DNA of 64,000 bases, taken from NCBI GenBank assembly GCA_902388495.1, contig CABMPP010000012.1:32591-96590 (forward strand). The letters are read 5' to 3'. How positions within the stretch are numbered: position 1 is the first letter of the stretch; each line of letters starts with the position of its first letter. Positions 7,969 through 15,629 of the stretch are shown one piece after another. Position numbers and translations under genes: made by a program. Below the pieces are notes generated by a model. It was not told the origin of the DNA. It saw only the letters and a program-made list of their open reading frames with translations, and did not search any database. This DNA comes from an uncultured Bacteroides sp. (GTDB lineage: Bacteria; Bacteroidota; Bacteroidia; Bacteroidales; Bacteroidaceae).

Positions 7969-8535
7969 ATGAAAAGAGTCTATACAAGAACAGGAGATAA
8001 GGGTACGACGGGTATTCATGGCGGTACGCGCGTAGCCAAGGATGATATCCGCATCGAGGCGAACGGTTGTCTGGATGAACTGAATGCGGTTATCGGCATT
8101 GTGCGTTCCCTGCTTCCGGCAGACGATGCGTGGCAGGAACTGCTGCATGCCATCCAGCGGGAACTGATGGTGGTGATGAGCCATGTGGCAACTCCTTCGG
8201 GGGTAGTGAATCCCAATCCGCTCTTGGCCGGAGCGCTCACGCTGCGTTGCGAACAGGAGATGGACTCGATGACTGCTGAGCTGCAAGATCACGGCTATTT
8301 CCTTTTGCCCGGCGGTACACCCGTTTCGGCCCAACTCCAATTTGCCCGCACCGTGGCCCGTCGCGCCGAGCGCCGTTTGTGGACGCTCCATCGGCAGGAT
8401 GCGGTTGACGAGCAGATCTTGTGCTTCGTCAACCGCCTTTCCGATCTGTTCTTTGTCATGGCGCGTATGGAGATGCAGCGGCAGGACTGGCCGGAAGAGA
8501 AGTGGCAGGCATTCGCTTATAAAAGGAAGAAATAG
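7969..8535 (+). CDS. PduO-type cob(I)alamin adenosyltransferase
   Basis: The 188-aa protein begins RVYTRTGDKGTTGIHGG, the ATP-binding N-terminal motif of PduO-type corrinoid adenosyltransferases, and has the second hallmark FARTVARRAERRLWTL and the C-terminal helix VNRLSDLFFVMAR. The enzyme transfers the adenosyl group of ATP to the cobalt of Cob(I) corrinoids. It follows cbiA by 8 nt. Its last 80 nt overlap, in the opposite direction, the 3' end of the exporter permease gene, an unusual tail-to-tail overlap that lengthens the permease C-terminus. Confidence 0.92.
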   Translation: MKRVYTRTGDKGTTGIHGGTRVAKDDIRIEANGCLDELNAVIGIVRSLLPADDAWQELLHAIQRELMVVMSHVATPSGVVNPNPLLAGALTLRCEQEMDSMTAELQDHGYFLLPGGTPVSAQLQFARTVARRAERRLWTLHRQDAVDEQILCFVNRLSDLFFVMARMEMQRQDWPEEKWQAFAYKRKK

Positions 8536-11215
8536 CCAAGGCTCCGTATACGACGACCTGTATCCACATCACCAGCATTTGCGGCCAGACGTCGGCCAGG
8601 GTTCCACCCATTGAGTTCAGCTTTACAAAGGCCAGTACGGCGGGGGCTGCCGGGAAGATGTAGTGCGCAGCCTGCCAGTACCACGGCATCAGTTCCAGCG
8701 GATAGGAGACGCCGGAAAGGAAGATGAAGCCGACGGAGAAGAAGGCTATCATCAGTAGCGGCGCTTCGGAGTCGGTGAACCAGCGAGAGACGGCGAGGCC
8801 GAAGAAACTGGTGGCTATGAGATAAGGTATCATCATGGTGAAGATGTCCCATCCGCAGCCGATGTTGGGAATGCTGAAGACGTGCGGCAGCAGTCCCAGC
8901 AGGAAGAGGGAGAAGATGGCGTAGAGCAGGACGTACACAAATGTTCTACCGGCAATGTCTCTTAACGCCGCTTTCCAATGCTTCTCCTTCGGGGAAGAGG
9001 GATGCCCGCAAAAGGCGGCAGATAAGCCTCCGTTCCTTCTCTTTTCCGCCTCCGCCCCCGTCAGCATCCCAATCACCATCAGCATTGTCTGGAAGATAAT
9101 GATTATCATCACGGCAGGAATCAGGTAAGAGCCATACCCCTCGGTATAGTTATAGAGGGCTGTGCCCGACACCTGGATGGGAGCAGCCGATGCCACCGCC
9201 AGCAACCCTTGCGGAGGCAGAAAGACGATGCCCTCCATGCGGTGGGCGTCGTTCAGGGCCAGCATCACGCGGGAACTGGATTCCTGCAATCCTTTGAAGT
9301 CGAGAAAAGCATCCGTAGCGGCGTATAGCAGGAATACGGACGTCTCGCCCCGTGCCACCCGTGCTTCGAAGTCGGCAGGCAGGTAGAGGATGCCGTCTAC
9401 CCGGCCTTGCTCCATCCAGCGGCGGGCTTCGAGGATGTTGGGCGTTTGGGCGTAGACCGAGGTTTGCGGAGTGGCGTCCAGCAGGCGGGTGTACTCGCGG
9501 CTGAGGGCGGAGTGGGAGAGGTCGACTACGGCAACGGGGGCTTTACGCACCACGTTGGGGGCGTACATATAGTTGTAGAGCAATCCGTAGAGGAAGATGC
9601 CGCCTGCCAGCACCAGGAGTATGGCCGGATTGGTGGCGATGGCGCGCCATTCGCGGCGGATGACGGCGGGGAGAGTTGACGAGGGGGCAAGGGGACAAGT
9701 TGATGAGGGGACAAGGGGACAAGGAGTTGACAAGGAACTGCGCAGCCCCTCGTCTCTTTGTTTCCTCGTCAACTTGTCAACTTCCTCCCCCCTTGTCAAC
9801 TCCTTGTCTGCTTCGTGCCCCGTTGCCATTTTCTGCATCCACCACTTCAACAGCGGAAGCATCAGCAGCGCCCCCAGCAGGAAGAGGAAAAGCACAGCCA
9901 CCGACTGCCAATATGCCCAGAACCCTGCATTGAAGTAAATCATCGCCTGCGCCGCCTCCGTGAAGTGGCGCACGGGGAAGAGGTAAGAAGCCGCATGCAC
10001 CACTCCGTACATCGCCGTGACGGGGAACGTTACTCCGGACAGCGTCGCCCCCAGTGAGCCTATCATCGACACTACGCTGATGGTGTAGGCTATCCTCGGG
10101 AAGATGGAGAAGATGAACACCGCCAGCGCCTGGGTGGCGATGATGAACAGCACCGTCACGGCATTCATCATCCAGAGACTGCCCGCAAAGGGGATGTGCA
10201 GCGGACCGAACAGTACATAGTTGGCCAGGATGCCGATGAGCGAGAAGATGACGGTGTAGGGCAGTAGCTTTCCGGCGACGGCCGTGAGGATATTGCCCCG
10301 CGCCATGGCCATCCACTCCGCCGCCGTGCCGAACTTCAGTTCGCTGCCGATGGCATAGACGGTGACCAGCAGGACGAGTATCTGGAAGAGCACGAAGAAG
10401 AACGGTTGGCTGAGGTAGATGGAGTAGTCCATGTCCGGGTTATAGAGCGGATGGGTGCTGGCTTCTACGGGCAGGAGGAAGGTCTGCATCTGCTCCCCGT
10501 CCACGCCCAGCGCTTGGGCCTGCACCATGATGGGCGAGAGGGCCACGGGTGCAAGGGCGCTTTCGAAGGCGGCCATCAGTTCGCTGCCCACGGAGAGGAG
10601 GGCGTAGTGGTAATAGTACGTCAGCGTGGCGGCTCCGGGGGCATGGGTGCCGAGGGGGCTGGGGGCACCGGTGCCGACTGCTCCGCCGGGGCCGCCCGTT
10701 ACGGCTTTCTGCTCGAAGCGGGGCGGGATGGAGAGGTAGCCGTAAATCTCTTTGCGCTGCACGGCCTGGCGGGCGGCGGCTTCGTCGGTGAAGTGGCGGG
10801 CGACGCTGAAGGTGGGGACGGCGGAGATGCGGCGGACGATGTTGCGCGAGGTGGCCGTGTTGTCCTGGTCCACGATGCCGATGGGGATGCGCTCCATCTG
10901 CCCGTTGCCGAAGATGGTGGCCATGAAGAGGAGGCAGAACAGGGGCAGCACGAGGCAGACGCCGAAATAAAGACGGCGGGAGGTGAGGCGGCGGAGCTCG
11001 CGGCGGACGACGCGGAGGAGGGGGGCGGGGCGCAGGGCGAGGCGGAGGAGGGCATTGCGCTTGGCGATGCGGAGGAGAGCATTGCGTTTGGCGATGTGGA
11101 GGAGGGCATTGCGTTTGGCGATGCGGAGGAAAGCATTGCGTTTGGCGATGCGGAGGAAAGCATTGCGTTTGGCGATGCGGAGGGTGCTGTATGGGCAAAG
11201 ATTCTTCTGTTTCAT
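8456..11215 (-). CDS. Double ABC-2 type permease (two fused modules) of an HlyD/TolC exporter
   Basis: The 919-aa protein contains two ABC2_membrane_3-like permeases in tandem. Module 1 (about 65-460) has a first membrane helix (VCLVLPLFCLLFMATIF), a large periplasmic loop, then five helices. Module 2 (about 515-905) repeats this plan (AILLVLAGGIFLYGLLY, later PYLIATSFFGLAVSRW). The linker, residues about 465-515, is low-complexity (TPCPLVPSSTCPLAPSST) and is coded by short repeats. Residues 12-56 are tandem copies of RIAKRNAFL, coded by 27-bp DNA repeats, giving a basic N-terminus. It is the last gene of TolC-HlyD-permease. No ATPase domain or neighbouring ATPase gene is seen, so the energy source is unclear. 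Homologues such as YbhS/YbhR work as separate chains with YbhF. Substrate unknown. Confidence 0.82.
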   Translation of the reverse strand: MKQKNLCPYSTLRIAKRNAFLRIAKRNAFLRIAKRNALLHIAKRNALLRIAKRNALLRLALRPAPLLRVVRRELRRLTSRRLYFGVCLVLPLFCLLFMATIFGNGQMERIPIGIVDQDNTATSRNIVRRISAVPTFSVARHFTDEAAARQAVQRKEIYGYLSIPPRFEQKAVTGGPGGAVGTGAPSPLGTHAPGAATLTYYYHYALLSVGSELMAAFESALAPVALSPIMVQAQALGVDGEQMQTFLLPVEASTHPLYNPDMDYSIYLSQPFFFVLFQILVLLVTVYAIGSELKFGTAAEWMAMARGNILTAVAGKLLPYTVIFSLIGILANYVLFGPLHIPFAGSLWMMNAVTVLFIIATQALAVFIFSIFPRIAYTISVVSMIGSLGATLSGVTFPVTAMYGVVHAASYLFPVRHFTEAAQAMIYFNAGFWAYWQSVAVLFLFLLGALLMLPLLKWWMQKMATGHEADKELTRGEEVDKLTRKQRDEGLRSSLSTPCPLVPSSTCPLAPSSTLPAVIRREWRAIATNPAILLVLAGGIFLYGLLYNYMYAPNVVRKAPVAVVDLSHSALSREYTRLLDATPQTSVYAQTPNILEARRWMEQGRVDGILYLPADFEARVARGETSVFLLYAATDAFLDFKGLQESSSRVMLALNDAHRMEGIVFLPPQGLLAVASAAPIQVSGTALYNYTEGYGSYLIPAVMIIIIFQTMLMVIGMLTGAEAEKRRNGGLSAAFCGHPSSPKEKHWKAALRDIAGRTFVYVLLYAIFSLFLLGLLPHVFSIPNIGCGWDIFTMMIPYLIATSFFGLAVSRWFTDSEAPLLMIAFFSVGFIFLSGVSYPLELMPWYWQAAHYIFPAAPAVLAFVKLNSMGGTLADVWPQMLVMWIQVVVYGALAISSFYKRMPATSLPASPAAASPYAP
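9671..9812. repeat. Short direct and inverted repeats inside the permease linker
   Basis: The plus strand carries several copies of GGGGACAAG and an inverted pair AGGAGTTGACAAGG / CCTTGTCAACTCCT about 50 nt apart. They code the Ser/Pro/Thr-rich linker between the two permease modules in frame. Confidence 0.7.
11052..11186. repeat. Five 27-bp tandem repeats in the permease 5' coding region
   Basis: Units start at 11052, 11079, 11106, 11133 and 11160, each with the core GCATTGCGTTTGGCGATG (first unit GCGC, third GATGTG variants). On the minus strand each unit codes RIAKRNAxL, so the number of repeats changes protein length without a frameshift. Confidence 0.95.
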
Positions 11216-11223
11216 ATTTTTTT

Positions 11224-11480
11224 AGTTTAAAATGAGCGAGAGTATCTCAAGTTTAAAATGAGCAAGAGTATCTCAAACTCCTCCGCCTGAAAGGGGAGGT
11301 GCCCGTAGGGCGGAGGGGTCTTACATCCGCAAGGGTCTCACATCCGCAGGGGGCACATCCGCAGGGGTCTTACATCCGCAGGGGCAGATCCGCAGGGGGT
11401 TCACAATACAGAGTTACTCTTCGCTGATGCCAGACCCCCTCCCCCCTACGGGGTACTCCCCCTTTCAGGCGGGAGAGTTT
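11224..11480. repeat. Composite intergenic repeat element (direct repeats, Cys-rich motif array, 48-bp inverted repeats)
   Basis: Between the HlyD and permease genes. Two 26-bp direct repeats (11224-11249, 11250-11275; core ATGAGCGAGAGTATCTCA). Then imperfect 48-bp inverted arms at 11275-11322 and 11432-11480 (core CGCCTGAAAGGGG / CCCCCTTTCAGGCG). The loop between them holds ACATCCGCAGGG-type units at about 11323, 11340, 11355, 11372 and 11386. No gene is supported here. It looks like a small non-coding mobile or extragenic palindromic element. Confidence 0.75.
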
Positions 11481-11557
11481 AAGATACCCATGCTTATCAT
11501 TTGCTTCATTTCTATCAGCGCAAAGGCCGAAATAAGGCTCCGTAGCCCTACAGAGAG

Positions 11558-11977
11558 ATGAAACGCAAGCGTTTTGAGCCTCCGTAGCCCTACAAAGTGA
11601 TGAAACGCAGGCGTTTTAAGCCTCCGTAGCCCTACAGAGGAATGAAACGCAAGCGTTTTAAGCCTCCGGGGGCCTACAGAGAGATGAAACGCAAGCGTTT
11701 TGAGTCTCCGTAGCCCTACAGAGAGATGAAACGCAAGCGTTTTAAGCCTCCGTAGCCCTACAGAGAGATGAAACGCTCGCGTTTTGAGCCTCAGCCTTGC
11801 GGCAGAGTGATGAAACGCTCGCGTTTTGAGTCTCAGCCTTGCGGCGGAGTGATGAAACGCTCGCGTTTTGAGTCTCAGCCTTGCGGCAGAGAGATGAAAC
11901 GCCTGCGTTTTGAGTCTCAGCCTTGCGGCGGAGAGATGAAACGCCTGCGTTTTGAGTCTCAGCCTTGCGGCGGAGCC
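11558..11977. repeat. Ten perfect-length 42-bp tandem repeats with a palindromic core
   Basis: ATGAAACGC recurs exactly every 42 nt at 11558, 11600, 11642, 11684, 11726, 11768, 11810, 11852, 11894 and 11936. Each unit has the palindrome AAACGC-NN-GCGTTT; the centre NN is AA, AG, AA, AA, AA, TC, TC, TC, CT, CT. The rest of the unit falls into two types: units 1-5 continue CTCCGTAGCCCTACAGAG and the later ones CTCAGCCTTGCGGC. The array runs into the last codons of the HlyD gene. There are no unique spacers, so it is not CRISPR. It could act on transcript folding between hlyD and the permease gene. Confidence 0.96.
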
Positions 11978-12978
11978 TCTCGTCCTCTGCTCCCGGGAAG
12001 GCTGAGCAGCACCGACATCCCCGGCCGCAACCCCTCGACCGCCTGTGTAGGCCGTGCATGTATCTCGAACGTCTGCATATCGTAACTGCCCGTCTGCTTC
12101 GTCGACTTCCAAGTGGCGAAACTGCCCAGCGGACTGATATAATAGATGCGGAACTCTATATCCTTGCCCCCAATGCCCGGCACATCGGCCCGGAACGTAC
12201 CGCCCATCTTGAACTGCGGCATCAGGTCTTCGCGCACATTGAGCACCACGTGCGCGTCGCTCATCACCACCAGACTCATGAGGGGCGTGCCCGGTGCCAC
12301 CAGCTCGCCACGTTTCGGAAAGATGGTAGCTATCTGCCCGTCTTCGGGAGCCGTGAGGCGGGAGTCGACGAGGAGGGCGGAGACCTCATCCACCGTGCTG
12401 CGGGCAGCGTCTACCAGGCTGCGGGCGGAGGCGCGGTCTTCGCTCTGCGCACCGTCCAGGGCCATCTGATACTGCTCGTAGGCGGCACGTTCGGCTGCCT
12501 GGGCTGCCTGGTACATGGCCTTAACTTCATCCCGCCGCTGCGAGGTGACCACGCTGTCGCGGTACAGCGTCGCGATGCGCTCGTAGGTAGTCCGGGCCAG
12601 GGTGAGGTCGCTTTGCGTCTTGTTCCATAGTTGCCGGGCGGTGGCCACGATCTGACGTCGGGTACCGGCATCTATCTTCTTGTTCTGTTCCTGGGCCACC
12701 TGCTCCAGGGCATTCACCTGGCGATACTTGGCTTCGATGGTGGGGCTGTTGATGACGACGAGCGTGTCGCCTGCCTTCACCCAGTCGCCCTCGCGGACGA
12801 GGAACGAGTCTACACGTCCCGGCAGCTTGCCGCTGATACGGATTTCGGTAGCTTCTACCTGGCCTTGCAGCACAAGGGGCTGCCGGCTCATGAGCGCCAT
12901 CCCTGCCACGGACACGATGACCGTTGCTGCCAGGACGATGACGAATGCAATGCTGATGCTTCTGTTACTGATTCTCAT
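11959..12978 (-). CDS. HlyD-family periplasmic adaptor (membrane fusion protein)
   Basis: The 339-aa protein has one N-terminal membrane anchor (residues about 8-30, IAFVIVLAATVIVSVAGMAL), a split lipoyl/biotinyl domain (GQVEATEIRISGKLPGRV and later LTAPEDGQIATIFPKRGELV), a long coiled-coil hairpin (about 85-190, Gln/Ala-rich) and a beta-barrel part (LNVREDLMPQFKMGG). It bridges the inner-membrane permease and the TolC-like channel. It stands 134 nt after the TolC gene and 743 nt before the permease gene on the minus strand. The last codons (APPQG and stop) lie inside the 42-bp repeat array, so the array has probably replaced or extended the native C-terminus. Confidence 0.9.
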   Translation of the reverse strand: MRISNRSISIAFVIVLAATVIVSVAGMALMSRQPLVLQGQVEATEIRISGKLPGRVDSFLVREGDWVKAGDTLVVINSPTIEAKYRQVNALEQVAQEQNKKIDAGTRRQIVATARQLWNKTQSDLTLARTTYERIATLYRDSVVTSQRRDEVKAMYQAAQAAERAAYEQYQMALDGAQSEDRASARSLVDAARSTVDEVSALLVDSRLTAPEDGQIATIFPKRGELVAPGTPLMSLVVMSDAHVVLNVREDLMPQFKMGGTFRADVPGIGGKDIEFRIYYISPLGSFATWKSTKQTGSYDMQTFEIHARPTQAVEGLRPGMSVLLSLPGSRGREAPPQG

Positions 12979-13042
12979 ATTGGTTAGGGTTTTAGATTAT
13001 TCTACTTTTTTATTGATGGGGCTTAGTACGTAGCAGTGCTAT

Positions 13043-13078
13043 CTTCATTCCCCTCCTCCCGGGAGGAGGGGAATGAAG
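13043..13078. repeat. Perfect 36-bp palindrome between tolC-like and hlyD-like genes
   Basis: CTTCATTCCCCTCCTCCC is followed directly by its exact reverse complement. In RNA it would be an 18-bp stem with no loop bases spare. It is not followed by a T-run on the minus strand, so it is not a standard terminator; it may attenuate or protect the operon mRNA. Confidence 0.85.
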
Positions 13079-13112
13079 TTACTTTAGTAGGCATATTCAT
13101 GTTGTTAAATTC

Positions 13113-14579
13113 TCATTCAACGAAGTACTGTTCGAACCGTTCCGGTGTGCCGCACAGCGCCAGCAGGTTCATCAGCGCCACATCGTATTCGTAGTAGGCT
13201 GCCAGACGCGCCACCCGCACGGTGGCCAGCATCGTCTCGGCATCTACGACCTCGGTGCTGGTGGCCATGCCTTCGGCGAATGATTTCTGCCGGATGCGCA
13301 CCAGCTCTTCGCTCAGACTGATGGTGGTGTTCAGGGCGCTGACGTTGTCCTGCGCCTTTTGCAGTTGCGTGTAGAGCTTGTCGATGCCTACACTCAGGTC
13401 CGCCTTTGCCTTCTCTTGTCCCAGGGCCAGCGTCTGCTGGGCTATCTTCGACTGGCGGATGCGCTTTTCGCGTGCCAGGCCGTCGAACAGATTCCAGGTG
13501 AAGCCGATGCCTACTATGGTGCGGGGCACGAGGTTGCTCTGTATGCCGTGGGCGTAGAGCGTCTGCTTGCCGAAGAGGGCGATGTCCGGCAGGTAGCCGC
13601 TTTGGTCGATGCGGAGCTGCTGGCGGGCGATGTGCTGCTGCAGGCCGAGTTGCTGCACGGTGTAGTTCTCCACCTGCATGGCCTGCACGAACTCTTCTTT
13701 GGCGGGCAGCCGGTCGTTGATGAAGAGCGGGGAGGTGGGGTGGATGCTGCATGTGTCCTCCAGGTTGAGCAGGGTGCGCAGGGCGCTTTGCACCACGCTG
13801 ACTTCCTTCCGGGCCGCCTCCAGTGCCCGCTGCGCCTCGTCCATGTTCACTTGTGCCAGCAGGCGTCCGGCTTTGTCTATCATTCCGGCGGCTTCCAGTT
13901 TCAGGGCATTCTGGTAGTGGCGCGTCAGGCTGTTGTAAGTCTCCTGCCGCACGCGGACTACTTCCCGGGCTAGCTGCAGTCCGAAGTAGCTTTCGGCGAG
14001 CAGGGTGCGCTGCGTGGCATCGGTCTGCTCGCGGTTCTCGCGGGCCAGGTCTATCATAGTGTTGCCTATCCGGGAGGCGCGGATGCGCTTGCCGCCGGAG
14101 AAGACGATCCATTCGGCGGTCAGGCCTACGGTGGTCAGGTTGCGGGGGGCGAGGGGGAAGGCAAGGGTGTGGGCGCCTATCTGGTCGAGGATACCGCTGA
14201 TGAACCGGTCGTCCGGCAGGACGGTGTGTACAAAATCCTTGGCCGGGTCGGTGAACTGTGAGAGGGGTTGCTTTACTTCTATCTTCTCGGAGAGGTGGAC
14301 GTAGGTGCCGGCGCCTTGCAGCGAGGGGTACCAAAGGGCGTTCAGTTTGTCGCGCTCGGCGCGGGCGGATTCTACGGCGCGGTCGGCTATCTTCAGGCTG
14401 CGGTTGCCGGTGTGCAGTTGCCGCAGGGCGTCGCCGAAGCTCAGGGGGAGGGCGGCGGAGCTCAGGGGCTGGGCGGCGTCGGAGGCAAGGGGCCGGGCGT
14501 CTTGTGCCGTTATCCCGTTGCTGGCCAATAGCATGGCGGCCAGGGCCGGAAGCAGTTTCCGGCATGATAGATTATTCAT
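13113..14579 (-). CDS. TolC-family outer-membrane efflux channel
   Basis: The start at 14579 is preferred because the next residues form a signal peptide (RKLLPALAAMLLASNGITAQ); the frame stays open 41 codons further upstream but that extension is Pro-rich and unlike a signal. The 488-aa product has two OEP repeats: PLSFGDALRQLHTGNRSLKI starts the first, and long Ala/Gln/Arg helices around 180-260 and 380-450 form the tunnel. It is the first gene of the exporter operon, followed by HlyD and the double permease, giving a tripartite efflux or secretion path. High GC makes alternative frames open on both strands, but only this one shows family features. Confidence 0.9.
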   Translation of the reverse strand: MNNLSCRKLLPALAAMLLASNGITAQDARPLASDAAQPLSSAALPLSFGDALRQLHTGNRSLKIADRAVESARAERDKLNALWYPSLQGAGTYVHLSEKIEVKQPLSQFTDPAKDFVHTVLPDDRFISGILDQIGAHTLAFPLAPRNLTTVGLTAEWIVFSGGKRIRASRIGNTMIDLARENREQTDATQRTLLAESYFGLQLAREVVRVRQETYNSLTRHYQNALKLEAAGMIDKAGRLLAQVNMDEAQRALEAARKEVSVVQSALRTLLNLEDTCSIHPTSPLFINDRLPAKEEFVQAMQVENYTVQQLGLQQHIARQQLRIDQSGYLPDIALFGKQTLYAHGIQSNLVPRTIVGIGFTWNLFDGLAREKRIRQSKIAQQTLALGQEKAKADLSVGIDKLYTQLQKAQDNVSALNTTISLSEELVRIRQKSFAEGMATSTEVVDAETMLATVRVARLAAYYEYDVALMNLLALCGTPERFEQYFVE

Positions 14580-14693
14580 AAGTTCGTTCGGTTTAGGGGT
14601 TCTTGCTCCTTGTAACAAGGGAGAAGGAGAATTGTTCGGGAGAGGGGAAGGAGGATACCGAGGTCTGATATGAGTGCTTACCGATGATATGAT

Positions 14694-14772
14694 TTCAGGC
14701 ACGGATTACACGGAATTCACGGTTTTAGTATTATGCAAAGCAACCGTGAATTCCCTGTAATCCGTGCCTGAA
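14694..14772. repeat. Long inverted repeat (extragenic palindrome) between HU-like and tolC-like genes
   Basis: Arms of about 30 nt at 14694-14724 and 14742-14772 (core CAGGCACGGATTACA and TGTAATCCGTGCCTG) surround a 17-nt loop. The inner parts also pair (GAATTCACGGTT with AACCGTGAATTC). It lies between two minus-strand genes and could fold into a strong hairpin in the HU-gene 3' region. Confidence 0.85.
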
Positions 14773-14793
14773 GAATGTTCTTGTGCAATCGGC

Positions 14794-15336
14794 TTATCCC
14801 AGCGGATTTTCGCTTTGGTCGCCGTCGCTGCCGCCACTACCTTCACCGGAGCCGCCTTGCTGACCGTCACCGCCTTGTCCGGGCTTGCGGGCTGCCACTT
14901 TGTATTCCTGGTAGGCCTTGAGCGAGGGGTAGGAGAAGCCTTCTTCCACGATGCCGACGTTCTCGAAGGAGAGTCCGTTCTTGACGGCGGACAGCAGTTC
15001 CTTGCTGGGGGTAAAGATGACTTTGACGTTCTTCATCATGGTGGCGGCGTCGAAAAGTTCGGGAGAGCTGACACCGGCGCTGCCGAAGCTGAGGCGGAGG
15101 GTGCCGAGTTCGCCCAGGCGGACGCTGTTGCCCTGCTGTAGCTCGTGGGGGATGCCGTCGCATACGAGGTTGAAGGCCGATTCCAGTTCCGTGGGGGCGG
15201 TAGTGGTGTTGCGGGTCACGACCTTGCATACGGCGCGGGTGTCCATACGGTTCACTACGGAGGGGTTGGCGTACCATTTGCCTGGTTCGTCTTTCTTCAT
15301 GGGGTTCTTCTTGAATGCCAATTTGTATTTAGCCAT
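14794..15336 (-). CDS. HU-like DNA-binding protein with Gly-rich tail (second copy)
   Basis: The 180-aa product begins AKYKLAFKKNPMKKDEPGKW, then an HU-like core (TELESAFNLVCDGIPHELQQ, GNSVRLGELGTLRLSFG) in which the second strand pair matches the HU arm region. The C-terminus is a Gly/Gln/Ser-rich tail ending GSDGDQSENPLG, nearly the same ending as the protein at 2823-3338, showing common descent. It is diverged elsewhere. No smalltalk peptide follows it. It probably binds DNA in a structural way. It is separated from the TolC-like gene by a long inverted repeat. Confidence 0.78.
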   Translation of the reverse strand: MAKYKLAFKKNPMKKDEPGKWYANPSVVNRMDTRAVCKVVTRNTTTAPTELESAFNLVCDGIPHELQQGNSVRLGELGTLRLSFGSAGVSSPELFDAATMMKNVKVIFTPSKELLSAVKNGLSFENVGIVEEGFSYPSLKAYQEYKVAARKPGQGGDGQQGGSGEGSGGSDGDQSENPLG

Positions 15337-15464
15337 AATTATAAATATATTGTGAAGCTTTCCGTCGGTGTCTTGTCACACGGTGATGTGGCTGTAGTTT
15401 CGTCTGCCGGCTTCCGGTTTCGGGTTAATAAAATATTCGAGATAGATATGAATTATATTTTTTA

Positions 15465-15576
15465 GAAAACGGAGATATCTCCCGTTGAAAATGCGCATAT
15501 CTCCATTTTTAACGCCAGATATCTCCCGTGAAAAATGCGTATATCTCTATTTTTAACGGGAGATATCTCCGTTTTC
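15465..15576. repeat. 112-bp nested palindromic element built from GATATCTCC units
   Basis: Perfect 22-bp inverted arms at 15465-15486 and 15555-15576 (core ACGGAGATATCTCCCGTT). Between them two further related units alternate with ATGCGCATATCTCC and ATGCGTATATCTCT, so the whole stretch is a nested imperfect palindrome. It fills the gap between the GLUG lipoprotein 3' end and the HU-like gene start. Confidence 0.85.
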
Positions 15577-15629
15577 AGCGCCGTGCGCCTCCCGTTTTTC
15601 CGTGTCGGGCGGGAGGCGGCGGGTAGGAG

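Noticed and set aside
10406..11230. A 274-codon plus-strand frame ending in repeated FGDAEESIA
   Set aside because: Antisense to the permease gene; the repeats are the complement of the 27-bp array.
11558..11977. Possible CRISPR array
   Set aside because: Units are directly adjacent with no unique spacers, and no cas genes are nearby.
11465..12112. A minus-strand frame coding repeated RLRLKTQAFHL units
   Set aside because: It overlaps the HlyD gene in another frame and otherwise translates only the 42-bp repeats; 42 being a multiple of three keeps any frame open.
13117..14565. A 482-codon minus-strand frame
   Set aside because: A shifted frame of the TolC-like gene, rich in Arg/Pro; no signal peptide or family motif.
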